A stretch of DNA of 64,000 nt, from assembly GCF_008905045.1 (NCBI RefSeq), contig NZ_VWMY01000019.1, positions 93,430 to 157,429 of the forward strand. Direction: 5' to 3'. The stretch is from Streptomyces albicerus. Lineage in GTDB: Bacteria; Actinomycetota; Actinomycetes; Streptomycetales; Streptomycetaceae. Under the pieces are notes generated by a model. It worked only from the letters and a program-made list of their open reading frames with translations, was not told where the DNA came from and did not search any database. A program made the translations under genes and the position numbers. This document shows, in pieces, positions 32,431-41,716 of this stretch. Positions within the stretch are counted from its first letter, which is position 1; each line of letters starts with the position of its first letter.

Positions 32431-34626
32431 TCAGCCGACATCGAGGTAGTCGACGTTGGGCAGTCCGGTTGCCGTGGTCGGATCCAGCCGGATGGTGTTG
32501 CTGCCGGCGTTCAGCGAGACCGTCACGGTCTTGGTCGTCCACGTCGTCCACGCACCGGTGGACTCGAACGAAAGCGCCCCTGCCGTGGATCCGTTGACGA
32601 CGAGGTTCGCCGGCCTCGCACCGGTAGTGGCGCCATTGGCGAACCGGATCCCCAGCGTCGCCGTACGGGCGGTCTCGGAGTTCACGGTGAACTCCGCGAA
32701 GGCCCCCACAGCGTTGTCGCCGTTGCAGAACCCGCTACCGGAATAGCCGGCTTGATTCGAGTCGATCGTGCCCCGGCACTGCGCCGGAGCGGTCTCTGCC
32801 TCGTAACGCCCCGGAGGCGGTGGCGTGTCGGGAGAGGTCTTGACGAGTGAGAGCTGGTCGACGACGACGCCGCCCGAACCCGACGCCCGCACGGTAACGG
32901 TGGCGGCCCCACTGGGCAGCTGGATGCCGGTGAGCTCGCGCTTGGCCCAGCCGCTCGACGACGGGATGTTGAGGGTGCGTTGGCTGCCGTTGGCGTCGGT
33001 GATCACGACCTGTCCGGCACTACCCCGAGCGTGCAGGCCCAGGGTGTAGTTGCCTGCGGGCACCGACGCGATCCGCTGCTCGACACCGCCGCTGTTGCTC
33101 ACCTGGAGGGCGAAGCGAGACCCGTTCACACCGCCGTTGACGTTGGTCACCGAACCGCCGAGGTTCCGCCATCCGCGCACACTGGAGACGATGATGCGGT
33201 CGGCCTGGATGTCGGGGTTGAGGATGTAGTTGTTCGCCGGCCCGACGCGCCACTCTCCGGTCGTGACGTTGAACTGCCACTGGCTCACCGAGTGGAACTG
33301 CGGCCGCGCGCCGGTCTTGGTGATCGGCACCCACTGGTTGTAGCCGATGCCGTTCCAGGCGAAGTCGGCCCAGCGGTCGCCGGCGTAGATCACCGTGTTC
33401 TGCTTGGTGCCCTTGACCGTCACGAAGAACCCGGTCTGGGTCACGTGGCTGTAGTCCATCTCGGTGCCGGCAAAGACGTACTCGCTGCTGTAGGAGCCCT
33501 GGACGTTGCTGCTGGTCGACTCATTGACGTAGTTGACAGAGGTGTTCCAGCCGTGCAGGTCCGACGCCGCGTGGTAGTACTTGCCGTCGAGCTTGAACAT
33601 GGCGTTGCCCTCGCGACCGTCGCCGCGGCGGATCTCCACGCCTGGCTCGATCCGCAGCGAGTCGGACTCCCGGAACTTGGCCACGAAGCCGCGCGACCGT
33701 CCTTCGCGGTTGGAGAAGATCAGGTAGTCCTTGCCGTCGTCGTCGGTGAAGACGGTCTGGTCTCCGGTGCCGGTCGTCGGCGAGTTGGTGATCTGGGTCT
33801 GGAAGTAGCCGTAGTCGAAGGTGTCGGTGGGTGAGTCGCCCTGCAGGAGCAGGACCCCGTGCCCGCCTCCGACGTAGGCCTGGACGGCGAGCACGTACTT
33901 GCCGGTGTTCTCGTTGTACGAGATCCCGAGCCGCCCGACCCACCCTGCCTGACCGAGGGTGGCGCCGTTTTGGATCGGGGTCGACCGCGTCGCGACCCGG
34001 TTCTCGAACTTCCAGTTCACCAGGTCCTTGGACGAGTACACCGGGATGGACCTGAAACTGACCTCGCCGTCGTACTTCCTCGTCGGATTGGCCCGGTAGG
34101 ACTCGGCGCCGAGGTAGTGCACGCCGTACCAGTAGTAGGTGTCACCGAACTTGAAGACCCCACCGCCCTGCGAGTAGATGGGGTTGCCGCTGGTGTCGTT
34201 CCAGAAGGTGTTGTTCGTGATCGTCTGGAACGTGCCCTCGTCGGCAGCCTGCAGATCGCCGGCGGCGTTCATCAGGGCCGTCTTCGCCTCGGCGACCTCC
34301 GGCTTGGTGGCCGATGTGTCGTCGGCTACGGCGTCCGCGGAACGCAACGCCTTGGCGAAGGGTTTCCAGGAGCCCGCCGTGTACTTCGACGGAGTGCGGG
34401 TCTCGTACTCGGACACCAGGTACTTCAGACCGCGATCCGCCACCGGTCCAGCAGCGGCGCCCTGGGCTTGTAGCTCCGTTGTCGATGTCTGCGCCGTCGA
34501 TGTCTGTTGTGCCGGTGCCTCCGCCGACGCGGTGCCCGCCCAGACCGGCGCTGCTAAGGACACGGACAACAAGGCGGCCGCGGCCAACTTCCAGTACTTC
34601 GAGACGACACGCGTTGTGTATCTCAA
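32431..34626 (-). CDS. GH43 (exo-beta-1,3-galactanase-like) with C-terminal CBM
   Basis: This protein has about 731 residues. TTG 34626 is preferred as start because GGAAGGTGA lies five bases upstream and the stop of the PL9-like gene is only five bases away; ATG 34641 and 34677 are alternatives. A Sec signal (about residues 1-34) is followed by a helical region (60-130) and a five-blade GH43 propeller (about 135-450) that resembles the GH43_24 galactanases, with F-G-D-T-Y-Y-W-Y-G-V near residue 160. A beta-sandwich (480-600) and a CBM6/35-type domain (about 610-731) complete it. It should release galactose from beta-1,3-galactan of arabinogalactan. Confidence 0.87.
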   Translation of the reverse strand: MRYTTRVVSKYWKLAAAALLSVSLAAPVWAGTASAEAPAQQTSTAQTSTTELQAQGAAAGPVADRGLKYLVSEYETRTPSKYTAGSWKPFAKALRSADAVADDTSATKPEVAEAKTALMNAAGDLQAADEGTFQTITNNTFWNDTSGNPIYSQGGGVFKFGDTYYWYGVHYLGAESYRANPTRKYDGEVSFRSIPVYSSKDLVNWKFENRVATRSTPIQNGATLGQAGWVGRLGISYNENTGKYVLAVQAYVGGGHGVLLLQGDSPTDTFDYGYFQTQITNSPTTGTGDQTVFTDDDGKDYLIFSNREGRSRGFVAKFRESDSLRIEPGVEIRRGDGREGNAMFKLDGKYYHAASDLHGWNTSVNYVNESTSSNVQGSYSSEYVFAGTEMDYSHVTQTGFFVTVKGTKQNTVIYAGDRWADFAWNGIGYNQWVPITKTGARPQFHSVSQWQFNVTTGEWRVGPANNYILNPDIQADRIIVSSVRGWRNLGGSVTNVNGGVNGSRFALQVSNSGGVEQRIASVPAGNYTLGLHARGSAGQVVITDANGSQRTLNIPSSSGWAKRELTGIQLPSGAATVTVRASGSGGVVVDQLSLVKTSPDTPPPPGRYEAETAPAQCRGTIDSNQAGYSGSGFCNGDNAVGAFAEFTVNSETARTATLGIRFANGATTGARPANLVVNGSTAGALSFESTGAWTTWTTKTVTVSLNAGSNTIRLDPTTATGLPNVDYLDVG

Positions 34627-34630
34627 GATG

Positions 34631-35980
34631 TCACCTTCCATCACTCTCGAAGGCGCCGAGGTCCGGCGCACTTCCACTGAAGGGCAGTCCCACGTTGGTG
34701 CCCTTGTCGATCAGGGCACTGCTCGCCGCGAGGCGGAGGTGGGGCAGCACGGGCAGGCTTCCGTCGCTCTGGCGGGGCGCGTCCCAGCCGGACGTCGACA
34801 CACTCTGGAACTGGGAGTCCGACAGGGGGACGCCGAGGTTCCAGGAGTTGTACGCGGCGTTCGTGCCGGTCATGTACGACGTCGGCGTTCCGGTGTAGGC
34901 GATGTTGTTACGCAGGTTGCCCCGGCCGACGGCGGCGCCGCTCGAATCGACTCCCCGCATGTTGAAGTTGGGGTTGTTTCCGTAGCCGGTGTTGTTGAAG
35001 AAGTCGTTGGCCACCGGGTGGTGGTTGGCGTAGAAGCCGGCCGCCTTGTTGAGGAACGCCACCGAGGAGCGGACGGTGTGCTTCGGCGCGTTGGCCTGGT
35101 AGTCACCCCCGTAGCCGCCCGACTTGAAGCCGGCTCCGTTGCCGGAGGGCGTCGTAGTCCCCGGCACGTATCCGTTGCGCCAGGCCCACGAGTTCTCGAT
35201 GGTCACGGGCGAGTAGGTGGAGATGAGGTCGAACCCGTCATCGGCGTTCCACCACGCGCGGCACCCCCGGAACACATTCGCCGCGCGGCCGGCCGGCGTG
35301 TAGTGCGCACCGAACCCGTCGGCGTTCTCGCCGGGACCGTCACTGCTGCGCAGGTCGTAGTTGTCATGCGAGTCCGAGTTGAGGACGAGGTTGCCGGCCC
35401 CGCCGTTGATGAACAGGCCGGTGCCCATGTGGTGGTGGGTGTTGATCTGCTCGAAGATGTCGTTGCTGCCGGAAACCCAGATTCCCCAGGACTCGGCGTT
35501 CTGGTTGTTGTTCTGGCGAACGCCGGTGACTTCCAGTCCTTTGAGGTGGAGCCAGCTGCCGGTGACGTTGAAGCCCTTGATACGGCAGTTGTCCGTCATG
35601 CGTGAGAAGTCGAAGACCGGCTTCTCGCCCGGATGGGCCCAGTACCGGATCGGGTTGCCGGAGCTGCCGCTCTTGTTCAGGGTGATCGCGTCGACTCTGG
35701 CGGTCTGGCTCGAGCAGGCGCTGTTCGCACGGGTGTAGGCGTAGGTGCCGCCCCGGAAATAGACCGTGTCACCCGCCGTGGCGACGGCCTGCGCACGGGC
35801 GATCGACGCCCACGGAGCGGCCTGCGTACCCGCTGCGCTGTCACTCCCGTTCGGGGCGACGTAGTAGGTGTTCCCGGCCGCCGCATCGCTCGCGGACGCC
35901 GAGCCGGGGACCATCGCGATGGAGCTCGCCGTGACCACCGATAACAGGAGGGCAGGGCTGACTGACTTCGCGTTTCTCAC
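34631..35980 (-). CDS. PL9-like parallel beta-helix pectate lyase
   Basis: This 449-residue secreted protein has a signal peptide (1-31) followed by Y-Y-V-A-P-N-G-S-D-S-A-A-G-T, the usual opening of PL9-type beta-helix proteins. The helix rungs include W-L-H-L-K-G-L-E-V-T-G, E-N-A-D-G-F-G, W-W-N-A-D-D-G-F-D-L and G-A-G-F-K-S-G-G, which matches the A-D-G-F / D-D-G-Y-D / G-N-G-F-K signature seen in the second such gene at 53370. PL9 enzymes cut polygalacturonate or rhamnogalacturonan by beta-elimination. The gene follows the PL11 gene by 4 bp and runs straight into the GH43 gene, so the three are one transcript. Confidence 0.82.
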   Translation of the reverse strand: MRNAKSVSPALLLSVVTASSIAMVPGSASASDAAAGNTYYVAPNGSDSAAGTQAAPWASIARAQAVATAGDTVYFRGGTYAYTRANSACSSQTARVDAITLNKSGSSGNPIRYWAHPGEKPVFDFSRMTDNCRIKGFNVTGSWLHLKGLEVTGVRQNNNQNAESWGIWVSGSNDIFEQINTHHHMGTGLFINGGAGNLVLNSDSHDNYDLRSSDGPGENADGFGAHYTPAGRAANVFRGCRAWWNADDGFDLISTYSPVTIENSWAWRNGYVPGTTTPSGNGAGFKSGGYGGDYQANAPKHTVRSSVAFLNKAAGFYANHHPVANDFFNNTGYGNNPNFNMRGVDSSGAAVGRGNLRNNIAYTGTPTSYMTGTNAAYNSWNLGVPLSDSQFQSVSTSGWDAPRQSDGSLPVLPHLRLAASSALIDKGTNVGLPFSGSAPDLGAFESDGR

Positions 35981-35984
35981 AGCG

Positions 35985-37838
35985 TCATCTCCCGGGGTAG
36001 GTGATGTTGGGCCGCGGTGGCCGGGCCATGCCGGCGCCGAGGAAGTAGTCGACGTGGTGGGACTGCATGTAGCCCTTGAGCGTCATGGCGTTGCGGTAGG
36101 CGGGGTTGTGCGCGAGCGTGTACAGCCTTGTGTTCGTCGGGCGATCGGTGGTGAAGATGATCAGCTGGTTGTAGCTCGCGTTGGTGTACACGGCTTCCTC
36201 ACGCCAGTCGCCGAGGATGTCGCCGTAGAAGGTGGGCTGGACGTTCTGGCTCGCATCGACCGCCCCGTAGTTCGAGGTGGTGAGCAGCCTCGGCAGGCTG
36301 TTGGTGGGTTTGGGGTTGTTCGGGTCCCACTTCTCGAACTTGCCGTCGTTGAGCAGCTCCATCGTGATGTCGCCGTCCCACCACAGGCCCAGCTGCGGCC
36401 ATGGCCGCAGCGAGGTGTTCGGTTCGGTGAGGCGGTTGGTGGGCGCGTTGTAGAGGCCGGAGAAGGACCAGACCTCCATGCCGGGGAAGCGTGGGTCGAT
36501 GTCGCCGGCCATGCCTCGGCCGACGTCGGCGGTGCCCGACGCGGAGTGTCGCCAGATCATGGCGCCGGTGGCGGCGTCGTAGTAGTACTCGCGCAGACCG
36601 CTGGGGTTGTCCTGCTGGACTCCGTAGCCCTCCAGGCCCGGCCGGTTCGGGTCCATGTCGGCGATGTGGAAGCGGTCGCCGTGGACGACGCCCTGTGGCC
36701 CCAGCGAGTACTTGAGTGTGCCGTCGCCGTTGAGCACGAACCCGATCTCGGCGACCTCGTCCCGGCCGTCGCCGTCCACGTCGATCACCCGGGTGTTGTG
36801 CCCGTCGGGCAGGTTCTGGTTGCCGCGGAGGAACTTCCACTGCTGGGTCAGCGTGCTGCCGGTGAACCGCCATGCGGTGAACATGAGGTTGAACCCGCCG
36901 TCGCCGACCCGGTTCTTCATGAACGCGACCAGGCTGGGGGTGGCGCCGTCAAGGTGGCCGACACCGAAGCGCGCGTACATCGGACCGTCGGACAGGTAGT
37001 CGGTGGGCACCGGCGCGGTGGCGCGGGCCGCCCCGGTCACCCCGTCGAGGATGGCGATCGCCTGACGGGTGTTGTTGGGCAAGCCGTTGTACGTGGTGCC
37101 GTCGCCGAAGCGGACACCGTTGGCGATCCGCACGGCGACCTCGGCGCGGCCGTCGCTGTCGAGGTCGTGGACGGTCACGCCGTCGTTGTGTCCGACGTCG
37201 ATGGTGGACGATCCGCCTTCGATGTTGTTCTGGTTGGTGCTGTTCGGTCCCATGTTGACCGACCAGAGGAACTGCCCGTCGCTCCTGTAGGCCTCGAGTG
37301 TCTGCGGCGATGTCTGGCGGTCCAGGACGAAGTCGTACTCACCGTCGCCGTCGAGGTCGCCGACCCAGACGAACTTCACCGGGCCACCGGCGCGCAGCGG
37401 TACGCGAAGGGCCGGCTCGACGGCGTGATTGGCGGTCAGGGTGAAGGCGCCGCTCGGTGACTGCTCCGCGCCGTTGATCACGGGCCGTACCCGGTAGCTG
37501 TTGGACCGGGTCGAGTCGGCCGTGGAGTCGGTGAAGTTGGTGCCTCCAGTCAGGACCGCGGAGTTGAGCTTGACCTCCTGACCCCCGGCGGTGGACCGGT
37601 ACACGTTGAACCCGATGCCGTCCGGATCGAGCCCCAGCAGCCGCCAGGAGACGAGAACGCTGGTGGTGCTCGACCGCACGGCCACGACGCCGCGGCCGAG
37701 GTTCTCCATCGGTCTGGCGGCCGCCGCGACGCCGTCCGTCGCCGTCTCGGCACCCGCGTCTCCTGCGAGCGTCGGAGTCGCGACGGACAGGAGAACGGCT
37801 GTGGCCCCGGCTGTCCAGACCTTGGTGAATCGTTTCAT
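35985..37838 (-). CDS. PL11 rhamnogalacturonan lyase
   Basis: This 617-residue secreted enzyme has a signal peptide (1-31), an N-terminal beta-sandwich with R-P-M-E-N-L-G-R-G-V-V-A-V, and an eight-blade propeller. Calcium-binding loops are frequent: D-L-D-G-D-G-E-Y-D near residue 168, D-L-D-S-D-G-R-A-E, D-V-D-G-D-G-R-D-E, and G-D-I-L-G-D-W-R-E-E near residue 550. This is the full PL11 pattern. It cleaves the rhamnose-galacturonate backbone of RG-I, setting free unsaturated oligosaccharides. It is the first enzyme gene after the transporter genes (94 bp gap) and translationally close to the PL9-like gene. Confidence 0.95.
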   Translation of the reverse strand: MKRFTKVWTAGATAVLLSVATPTLAGDAGAETATDGVAAAARPMENLGRGVVAVRSSTTSVLVSWRLLGLDPDGIGFNVYRSTAGGQEVKLNSAVLTGGTNFTDSTADSTRSNSYRVRPVINGAEQSPSGAFTLTANHAVEPALRVPLRAGGPVKFVWVGDLDGDGEYDFVLDRQTSPQTLEAYRSDGQFLWSVNMGPNSTNQNNIEGGSSTIDVGHNDGVTVHDLDSDGRAEVAVRIANGVRFGDGTTYNGLPNNTRQAIAILDGVTGAARATAPVPTDYLSDGPMYARFGVGHLDGATPSLVAFMKNRVGDGGFNLMFTAWRFTGSTLTQQWKFLRGNQNLPDGHNTRVIDVDGDGRDEVAEIGFVLNGDGTLKYSLGPQGVVHGDRFHIADMDPNRPGLEGYGVQQDNPSGLREYYYDAATGAMIWRHSASGTADVGRGMAGDIDPRFPGMEVWSFSGLYNAPTNRLTEPNTSLRPWPQLGLWWDGDITMELLNDGKFEKWDPNNPKPTNSLPRLLTTSNYGAVDASQNVQPTFYGDILGDWREEAVYTNASYNQLIIFTTDRPTNTRLYTLAHNPAYRNAMTLKGYMQSHHVDYFLGAGMARPPRPNITYPGR

Positions 37839-37932
37839 TGATCCTCCTGTGTGGGGGCAGGACTCGTGACTGAAGAATTCGACGCAGGTGCGGAGACTGC
37901 TTTCGCAAGGCGCCGACCCTGCGCGTGCTTAT

Positions 37933-38769
37933 TCAGAACTTCATGGCGCCGGCGGCCAGGTTGGCGATGAAGTGGCGCGAGCCGATCAGGAAGACCCCGA
38001 TCAGCGGGATCACCGACATGAGCGCTCCGGCGATGACCATCGACTGGTCGGTGGTGTAGATGCCGTTCAGCTGCTGCACGGCCACCTGCAGCGTCACCTT
38101 GCCCGGGTCGGTCATCACGATCAGTGGCCACAGGTAGTCGTTCCAGATGTGGAAGAAGGTGAAGATCCCCAGGAACGCCAGCCCCGGGCGAAGCACCGGC
38201 AGCCCCACCGTCCACCACTGGCGGAAGAACCCGGCCCCGTCGACCCTCGACGCCTGGATCAGCTCGTCGGCGATCGCGCCCTGCGCGTACTGGCGCATCC
38301 AGAAGATCCCGAACGCGTTGGCCGCACCGGGGATGATCAGCGCCTTGAGCGAGCCGACCCAGCCGAGCCAGGCCAGGGTGACGAACTGCGGCACCAGCGC
38401 CAGCTGCATCGGGATCATGAAGGTGGCCAGCACGATCCAGAACAGCACCCTCCGCCCGGGGAAGTCGTACTTGGCGAAGGCGAAGGCGGCCAGCGAGTCG
38501 AAGAGCAGCACCAGGAACGTCACGGCTGTGGCGGCCACGACGGTGATGCCCATCGACCCCCAGAAGTCGATCCCGTCGAACACCTTGTTCATGTTCTCCC
38601 ACAGGTGGGGGCCGGGGATCAGCTTGGGCGGGTAGGCGAAGATGTCCCCGGTGGTGTTCGAGGCCATCACGAACATCCAGTAGAACGGGAAGATCGTGAT
38701 CAGCACGCCGAGCAGGAGCACGGTGTGGCCCACGATCGTCCGCGACCTCGCGGCCGTCTCAGCGCGCAC
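37933..38769 (-). CDS. Sugar ABC transporter permease (MalG type)
   Basis: This 278-residue integral membrane protein has six predicted helices, beginning with V-G-H-T-V-L-L-L-G-V-L-I-T-I-F-P near residue 12. The EAA-type coupling loop is A-S-R-V-D-G-A-G-F-F-R-Q-W-W (about residue 170), where the shared ATPase docks. Its start overlaps the stop of the other permease gene by 11 bp. It would form a heterodimer with that protein. No ATPase gene is nearby, as is usual in Streptomyces, where MsiK-type ATPase serves many importers. Confidence 0.93.
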   Translation of the reverse strand: MRAETAARSRTIVGHTVLLLGVLITIFPFYWMFVMASNTTGDIFAYPPKLIPGPHLWENMNKVFDGIDFWGSMGITVVAATAVTFLVLLFDSLAAFAFAKYDFPGRRVLFWIVLATFMIPMQLALVPQFVTLAWLGWVGSLKALIIPGAANAFGIFWMRQYAQGAIADELIQASRVDGAGFFRQWWTVGLPVLRPGLAFLGIFTFFHIWNDYLWPLIVMTDPGKVTLQVAVQQLNGIYTTDQSMVIAGALMSVIPLIGVFLIGSRHFIANLAAGAMKF

Positions 38770-39775
38770 GGGACTTCCCCTTCCGCTTGCCGGTGCCGAT
38801 CGTGTCCTCGTCGCGGCCGCCGATCAGCCGCCAGTTGATGACGGAGAACACCGCGATCAGGAGGAACAGCGCCCAGCCGACGGCCGCGCCATAGCCGAAC
38901 CGGTTGAAGATGAACGCCTGCTGGTACAGGTAGAGCACGATGGTGGTGGCCTCGCCGCCGGGCCCGCCGACGTTCCCGTTGTCGTCCACCGGGAACAGCA
39001 CCTGCGGCTCGGTGAACAGTTGCAGCCCGCCGATGGTGGAGGTGACGGCGACGAACAGGATCACCGGGCGGAGCATCGGGATGGTGATCCGGAAGAAGGT
39101 CTGGCGGCTGTTGGCGCCGTCGACCTTGGCCGCCTCGAACACGTCGCTGGAGATGGCCTGCAGGCCGGCCAGGCAGATGATGGCGTTGTAGCCGACCCAC
39201 CGCCAAGTGGTGATCGCCGCCACGGAGACCTTCATCGCCCACGGGTCGGACAGCCAGCCGACCTCGCCGGCGTTGATCGCCCGCAGCGCGCTGTTGAACA
39301 GCCCGGAGCTGTCGCTGAAGATCGAGCCGAGCACCAGGGTCATCGCCACGATCGAGGTGATGTTCGGGGCGAAGTAGGCCACCCGGTAGAACGCCTTGAA
39401 CCGCACGGCGGTGTGCAGCGCGTAGGCGATGACCAGCGCCAGAAAGATCATCGGGGCAGTGGACAGGAGCCAGATGATCAGGGTGTTGCCGATCGACTGC
39501 CAGAAGTCGGAGTCGGTCACCAGGTACGCGTAGTTCTCCCAGCCGATCGACTGCGTCTCTCCGATGCCGTCCCACGACATGAACGACAGGTAGATGGAGA
39601 AGCCGACCGGGAAGATGCCGAATACGGCGAAGAGGATGAAGAAGGGGGAGACCGCCGTGTACATCGGCCAGTAGCGGCGCCAGCCGGGCAGCGGCTTGGA
39701 CCCGTCCGGCGGCGGCTTGGCGGCGCTCCCGCGCCGCTCGACGGTCTTCCCGCGCAGCGCATCGGCGCGGCCCAT
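38759..39775 (-). CDS. Sugar ABC transporter permease (MalF type)
   Basis: This 338-residue membrane protein has a cytoplasmic leader of about 45 residues followed by six or more helices. The coupling loop is A-A-K-V-D-G-A-N-S-R-Q-T-F-F near residue 220. An unusual glycine-rich periplasmic insert, D-D-N-G-N-V-G-G-P-G-G-E-A-T, lies near residue 270. ATG 39775 directly follows the stop of the solute-binding lipoprotein gene. Together with the MalG-type permease it would move pectin-derived oligosaccharides. Confidence 0.93.
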   Translation of the reverse strand: MGRADALRGKTVERRGSAAKPPPDGSKPLPGWRRYWPMYTAVSPFFILFAVFGIFPVGFSIYLSFMSWDGIGETQSIGWENYAYLVTDSDFWQSIGNTLIIWLLSTAPMIFLALVIAYALHTAVRFKAFYRVAYFAPNITSIVAMTLVLGSIFSDSSGLFNSALRAINAGEVGWLSDPWAMKVSVAAITTWRWVGYNAIICLAGLQAISSDVFEAAKVDGANSRQTFFRITIPMLRPVILFVAVTSTIGGLQLFTEPQVLFPVDDNGNVGGPGGEATTIVLYLYQQAFIFNRFGYGAAVGWALFLLIAVFSVINWRLIGGRDEDTIGTGKRKGKSRAR

Positions 39776-41059
39776 TCAGATCGCCCCCTCGCGGGTGAGT
39801 TCGCGCTCGATGGTGTCCTGGGCGTCCCTCCATGCCGTGTCGACGTTCTTGCCGGACTCCACGTTGGCGAGCTCGGCGGCGAAGACGGGGTCCATCACCC
39901 GGTCGTACGGGCTCTTGTAGACGGTCTTGACCTGCCGCGCCGACGGGCCGAACACCTCGATGGTGCGCTGCCCGCCGTAGAAGGGCCGAGGCTCACGCAT
40001 CTCCGGCCTCGTGAAGGAGCGCGGGGAGGACGGGAACAACGACATCTCCGTGAACGCCTTGACCTGGTTCTCCGGAGACTGCAGCCAGGTGATGAACTTG
40101 TAGGCCGCCTCGGGGTTCTTGGAGTACTTGGTGATCGCCAGGAAGGAGCCGCCGACGTTGCCGGCGCCACCGGGCGGGTCGGCCACCCGCCACTTGCCCT
40201 CGGTCTTCGGCGCGGCCGACTCCGGGAAGGCGAAGCCCCACCACACCGCGCCGATGCCGACCGGCTGGCGGCCGCTGGTGACCACGCCGTACAAGTCGGT
40301 GGAGCCTTCCGGGGCGCCGGCCGACAGGCCGTCCTTGCCGATCCGGTAGGCCAGTTCGAATGCCTCGCGCAGCTCGTCCCGGTCGCCGATGTACCGGCCG
40401 TCCTCGGTCATGAACTTGCTGGCCAGCTGGCCCAGCCGGATGTCCCAGACGTGGTGGATGTTGGGGCAGATCACCGCGCGCTCCCGGGACTTCTGCAGCT
40501 CCTTGCCCAGGGCGATGAAGCCGTCCCAGCCCGGGGCCCGGGCGGCCAGCTCCTTCGGGTCGGTGGTGATCCCGGCTTCCTGAAGCAGGTCGGCGCGGTA
40601 GAACAGCCCGGTGGGGCCGGTGTCCATGGGGAACGCGATCATCCGGCCCTCGGGCGTGATGCACTCGTTCCACTTCCAGTCCAGGTACCGGCTCTTCAGC
40701 TCGGCCGCGCCGAAGTCGTTCAGGTCGACGAACACGTCCTGGTTGGGGAAGTAGGTGGCCACGTCGGAGTTGATGCCGATGATGTCCGGCACCAGGGACT
40801 TGCCGGCGAGCGCGGTACGCACCTTGGTGTTGAAGTGGCCGCCGATGTTGGTGCGACTGAGTCTGAAGCCCTCGGCCCCGGGAATGCCCTTCGCCTCGGC
40901 CCGGGCGACCAGCTCGTCGCTCACCGACCGGTCCCAGGTCCACAGCGTGATCTCATCCGAGTCGCCGAGCGAGCGCTGCAACCCGCAGCCGGCCAGCCCG
41001 AACCCTCCGGCGGCCGCTCCGGCGCCCAGCGCCAGAAGCCGCCTTCGTGACACTGCCAT
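39776..41059 (-). CDS. Sugar-binding lipoprotein of the ABC importer
   Basis: This 427-residue extracellular solute-binding protein (family 1) starts at ATG 41059. Residues 4-12 are S-R-R-R-L-L-A-L-G, a twin-arginine type leader, and G-L-A-G-C25 is a lipobox, so the mature protein is a lipid-anchored binding protein. Typical segments are W-T-W-D-R near residue 42 and M-D-T-G-P-T-G-L-F-Y-R-A-D near residue 150. A GGAAGG site lies upstream, 12 bases from the ATG. It is the first gene of the transporter-lyase transcript. A rhamnogalacturonan or galactan oligosaccharide ligand is inferred from its neighbours. Confidence 0.92.
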   Translation of the reverse strand: MAVSRRRLLALGAGAAAGGFGLAGCGLQRSLGDSDEITLWTWDRSVSDELVARAEAKGIPGAEGFRLSRTNIGGHFNTKVRTALAGKSLVPDIIGINSDVATYFPNQDVFVDLNDFGAAELKSRYLDWKWNECITPEGRMIAFPMDTGPTGLFYRADLLQEAGITTDPKELAARAPGWDGFIALGKELQKSRERAVICPNIHHVWDIRLGQLASKFMTEDGRYIGDRDELREAFELAYRIGKDGLSAGAPEGSTDLYGVVTSGRQPVGIGAVWWGFAFPESAAPKTEGKWRVADPPGGAGNVGGSFLAITKYSKNPEAAYKFITWLQSPENQVKAFTEMSLFPSSPRSFTRPEMREPRPFYGGQRTIEVFGPSARQVKTVYKSPYDRVMDPVFAAELANVESGKNVDTAWRDAQDTIERELTREGAI

Positions 41060-41149
41060 GGGCGCGTGCACCACCTTCCGAGCGAGCGGCCCACCCCTTG
41101 ATCGCTCCGGTGGTGACCGAACAGACATCGCGAACGGCTGCTCTGGTTG

Positions 41150-41460
41150 AACAGGGATCGGCGTTCTTGAGGATGCTCAGCGTTGCCGCCGACGCGCTGC
41201 ACACATCGCTGCCCACGAGCGGCGGTGCGGACATCGTGGTCCACAGGACGAAGTGGCTGCGCAGTTCCGTGTCAGTCAGGCCGGGGCGGCCGACCTCCGG
41301 CATGCCCCGGCCGTAGCGGGCGTCCTGCGCATGCCCGGGCTGCGTTGGCCATCGGGTACGTGTTGAAGTACGGCGCGCAGGTCTTGTCCGCCGGCACCGC
41401 GCAGATGCCGGACTCCAGTCCTTTGCTGTGCAGCTGGTCGCCGAGGGCTCCAACTCGCAC
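41150..41460 (-). pseudogene. Broken GH27 alpha-galactosidase
   Basis: Two pieces of a GH27 enzyme appear in different minus-strand frames. From about 41460 to 41345 one frame gives L-H-S-K-G-L-E-S-G-I-C-A-V-P-A-D-K-T-C-A, the GH27 L-H-x-x-G-L-K-F-G-I-Y region. From about 41318 to 41155 another gives M-P-E-V-G-R-P-G-L-T-D-T-E-L-R-S-H-F, then A-T-L-S-I-L-K-N, the later M-L-E-V-G and R-S-H-F-x-L-W region. About 200 residues between them, including the catalytic Asp, are missing and the frame is shifted. It is dead. Its place at the head of the pectin locus suggests an enzyme lost from it. Confidence 0.7.
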
Positions 41461-41716
41461 GCTGGTCCGGGAACCACCGCAACTGTCGAGCCGACCGGCC
41501 GTAACTCACGCATGGAGATGCCTCCTGTCACCACTGATGCGGAGGTACAAAGGCCCGAGGCGGCGAGGAGCGATGCATGCGATCTGCTCTGTGCGCGCCA
41601 CCTGACTGTGAACGCTCCCACATCGCTTCGAATGACAGAAGAGTCGCGATCGGACCCTCATCTGTCAATCGCTGCGACCCAAATCCCTTTGAACTCAGGG
41701 GTAGGCCGTCGGGCCG

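Noticed and set aside
35868..37460. 530-codon open frame opposite the PL11 lyase
   Set aside because: It mirrors the PL11 coding sequence and has no recognisable domain or ribosome site.
38696..41050. 784-codon open frame opposite the ABC importer genes
   Set aside because: It spans three well-supported minus-strand genes and has only Gly/Arg/Asp-rich sequence.
41607..41620. TGTGAACGCTCCCA, 12/14 match to the cellobiose-repressor box TGGGAGCGCTCCCA
   Set aside because: Two mismatches break the dyad, and only the dead GH27 gene and the end of the PaaX gene lie near. It may be a decayed site, but this cannot be supported.
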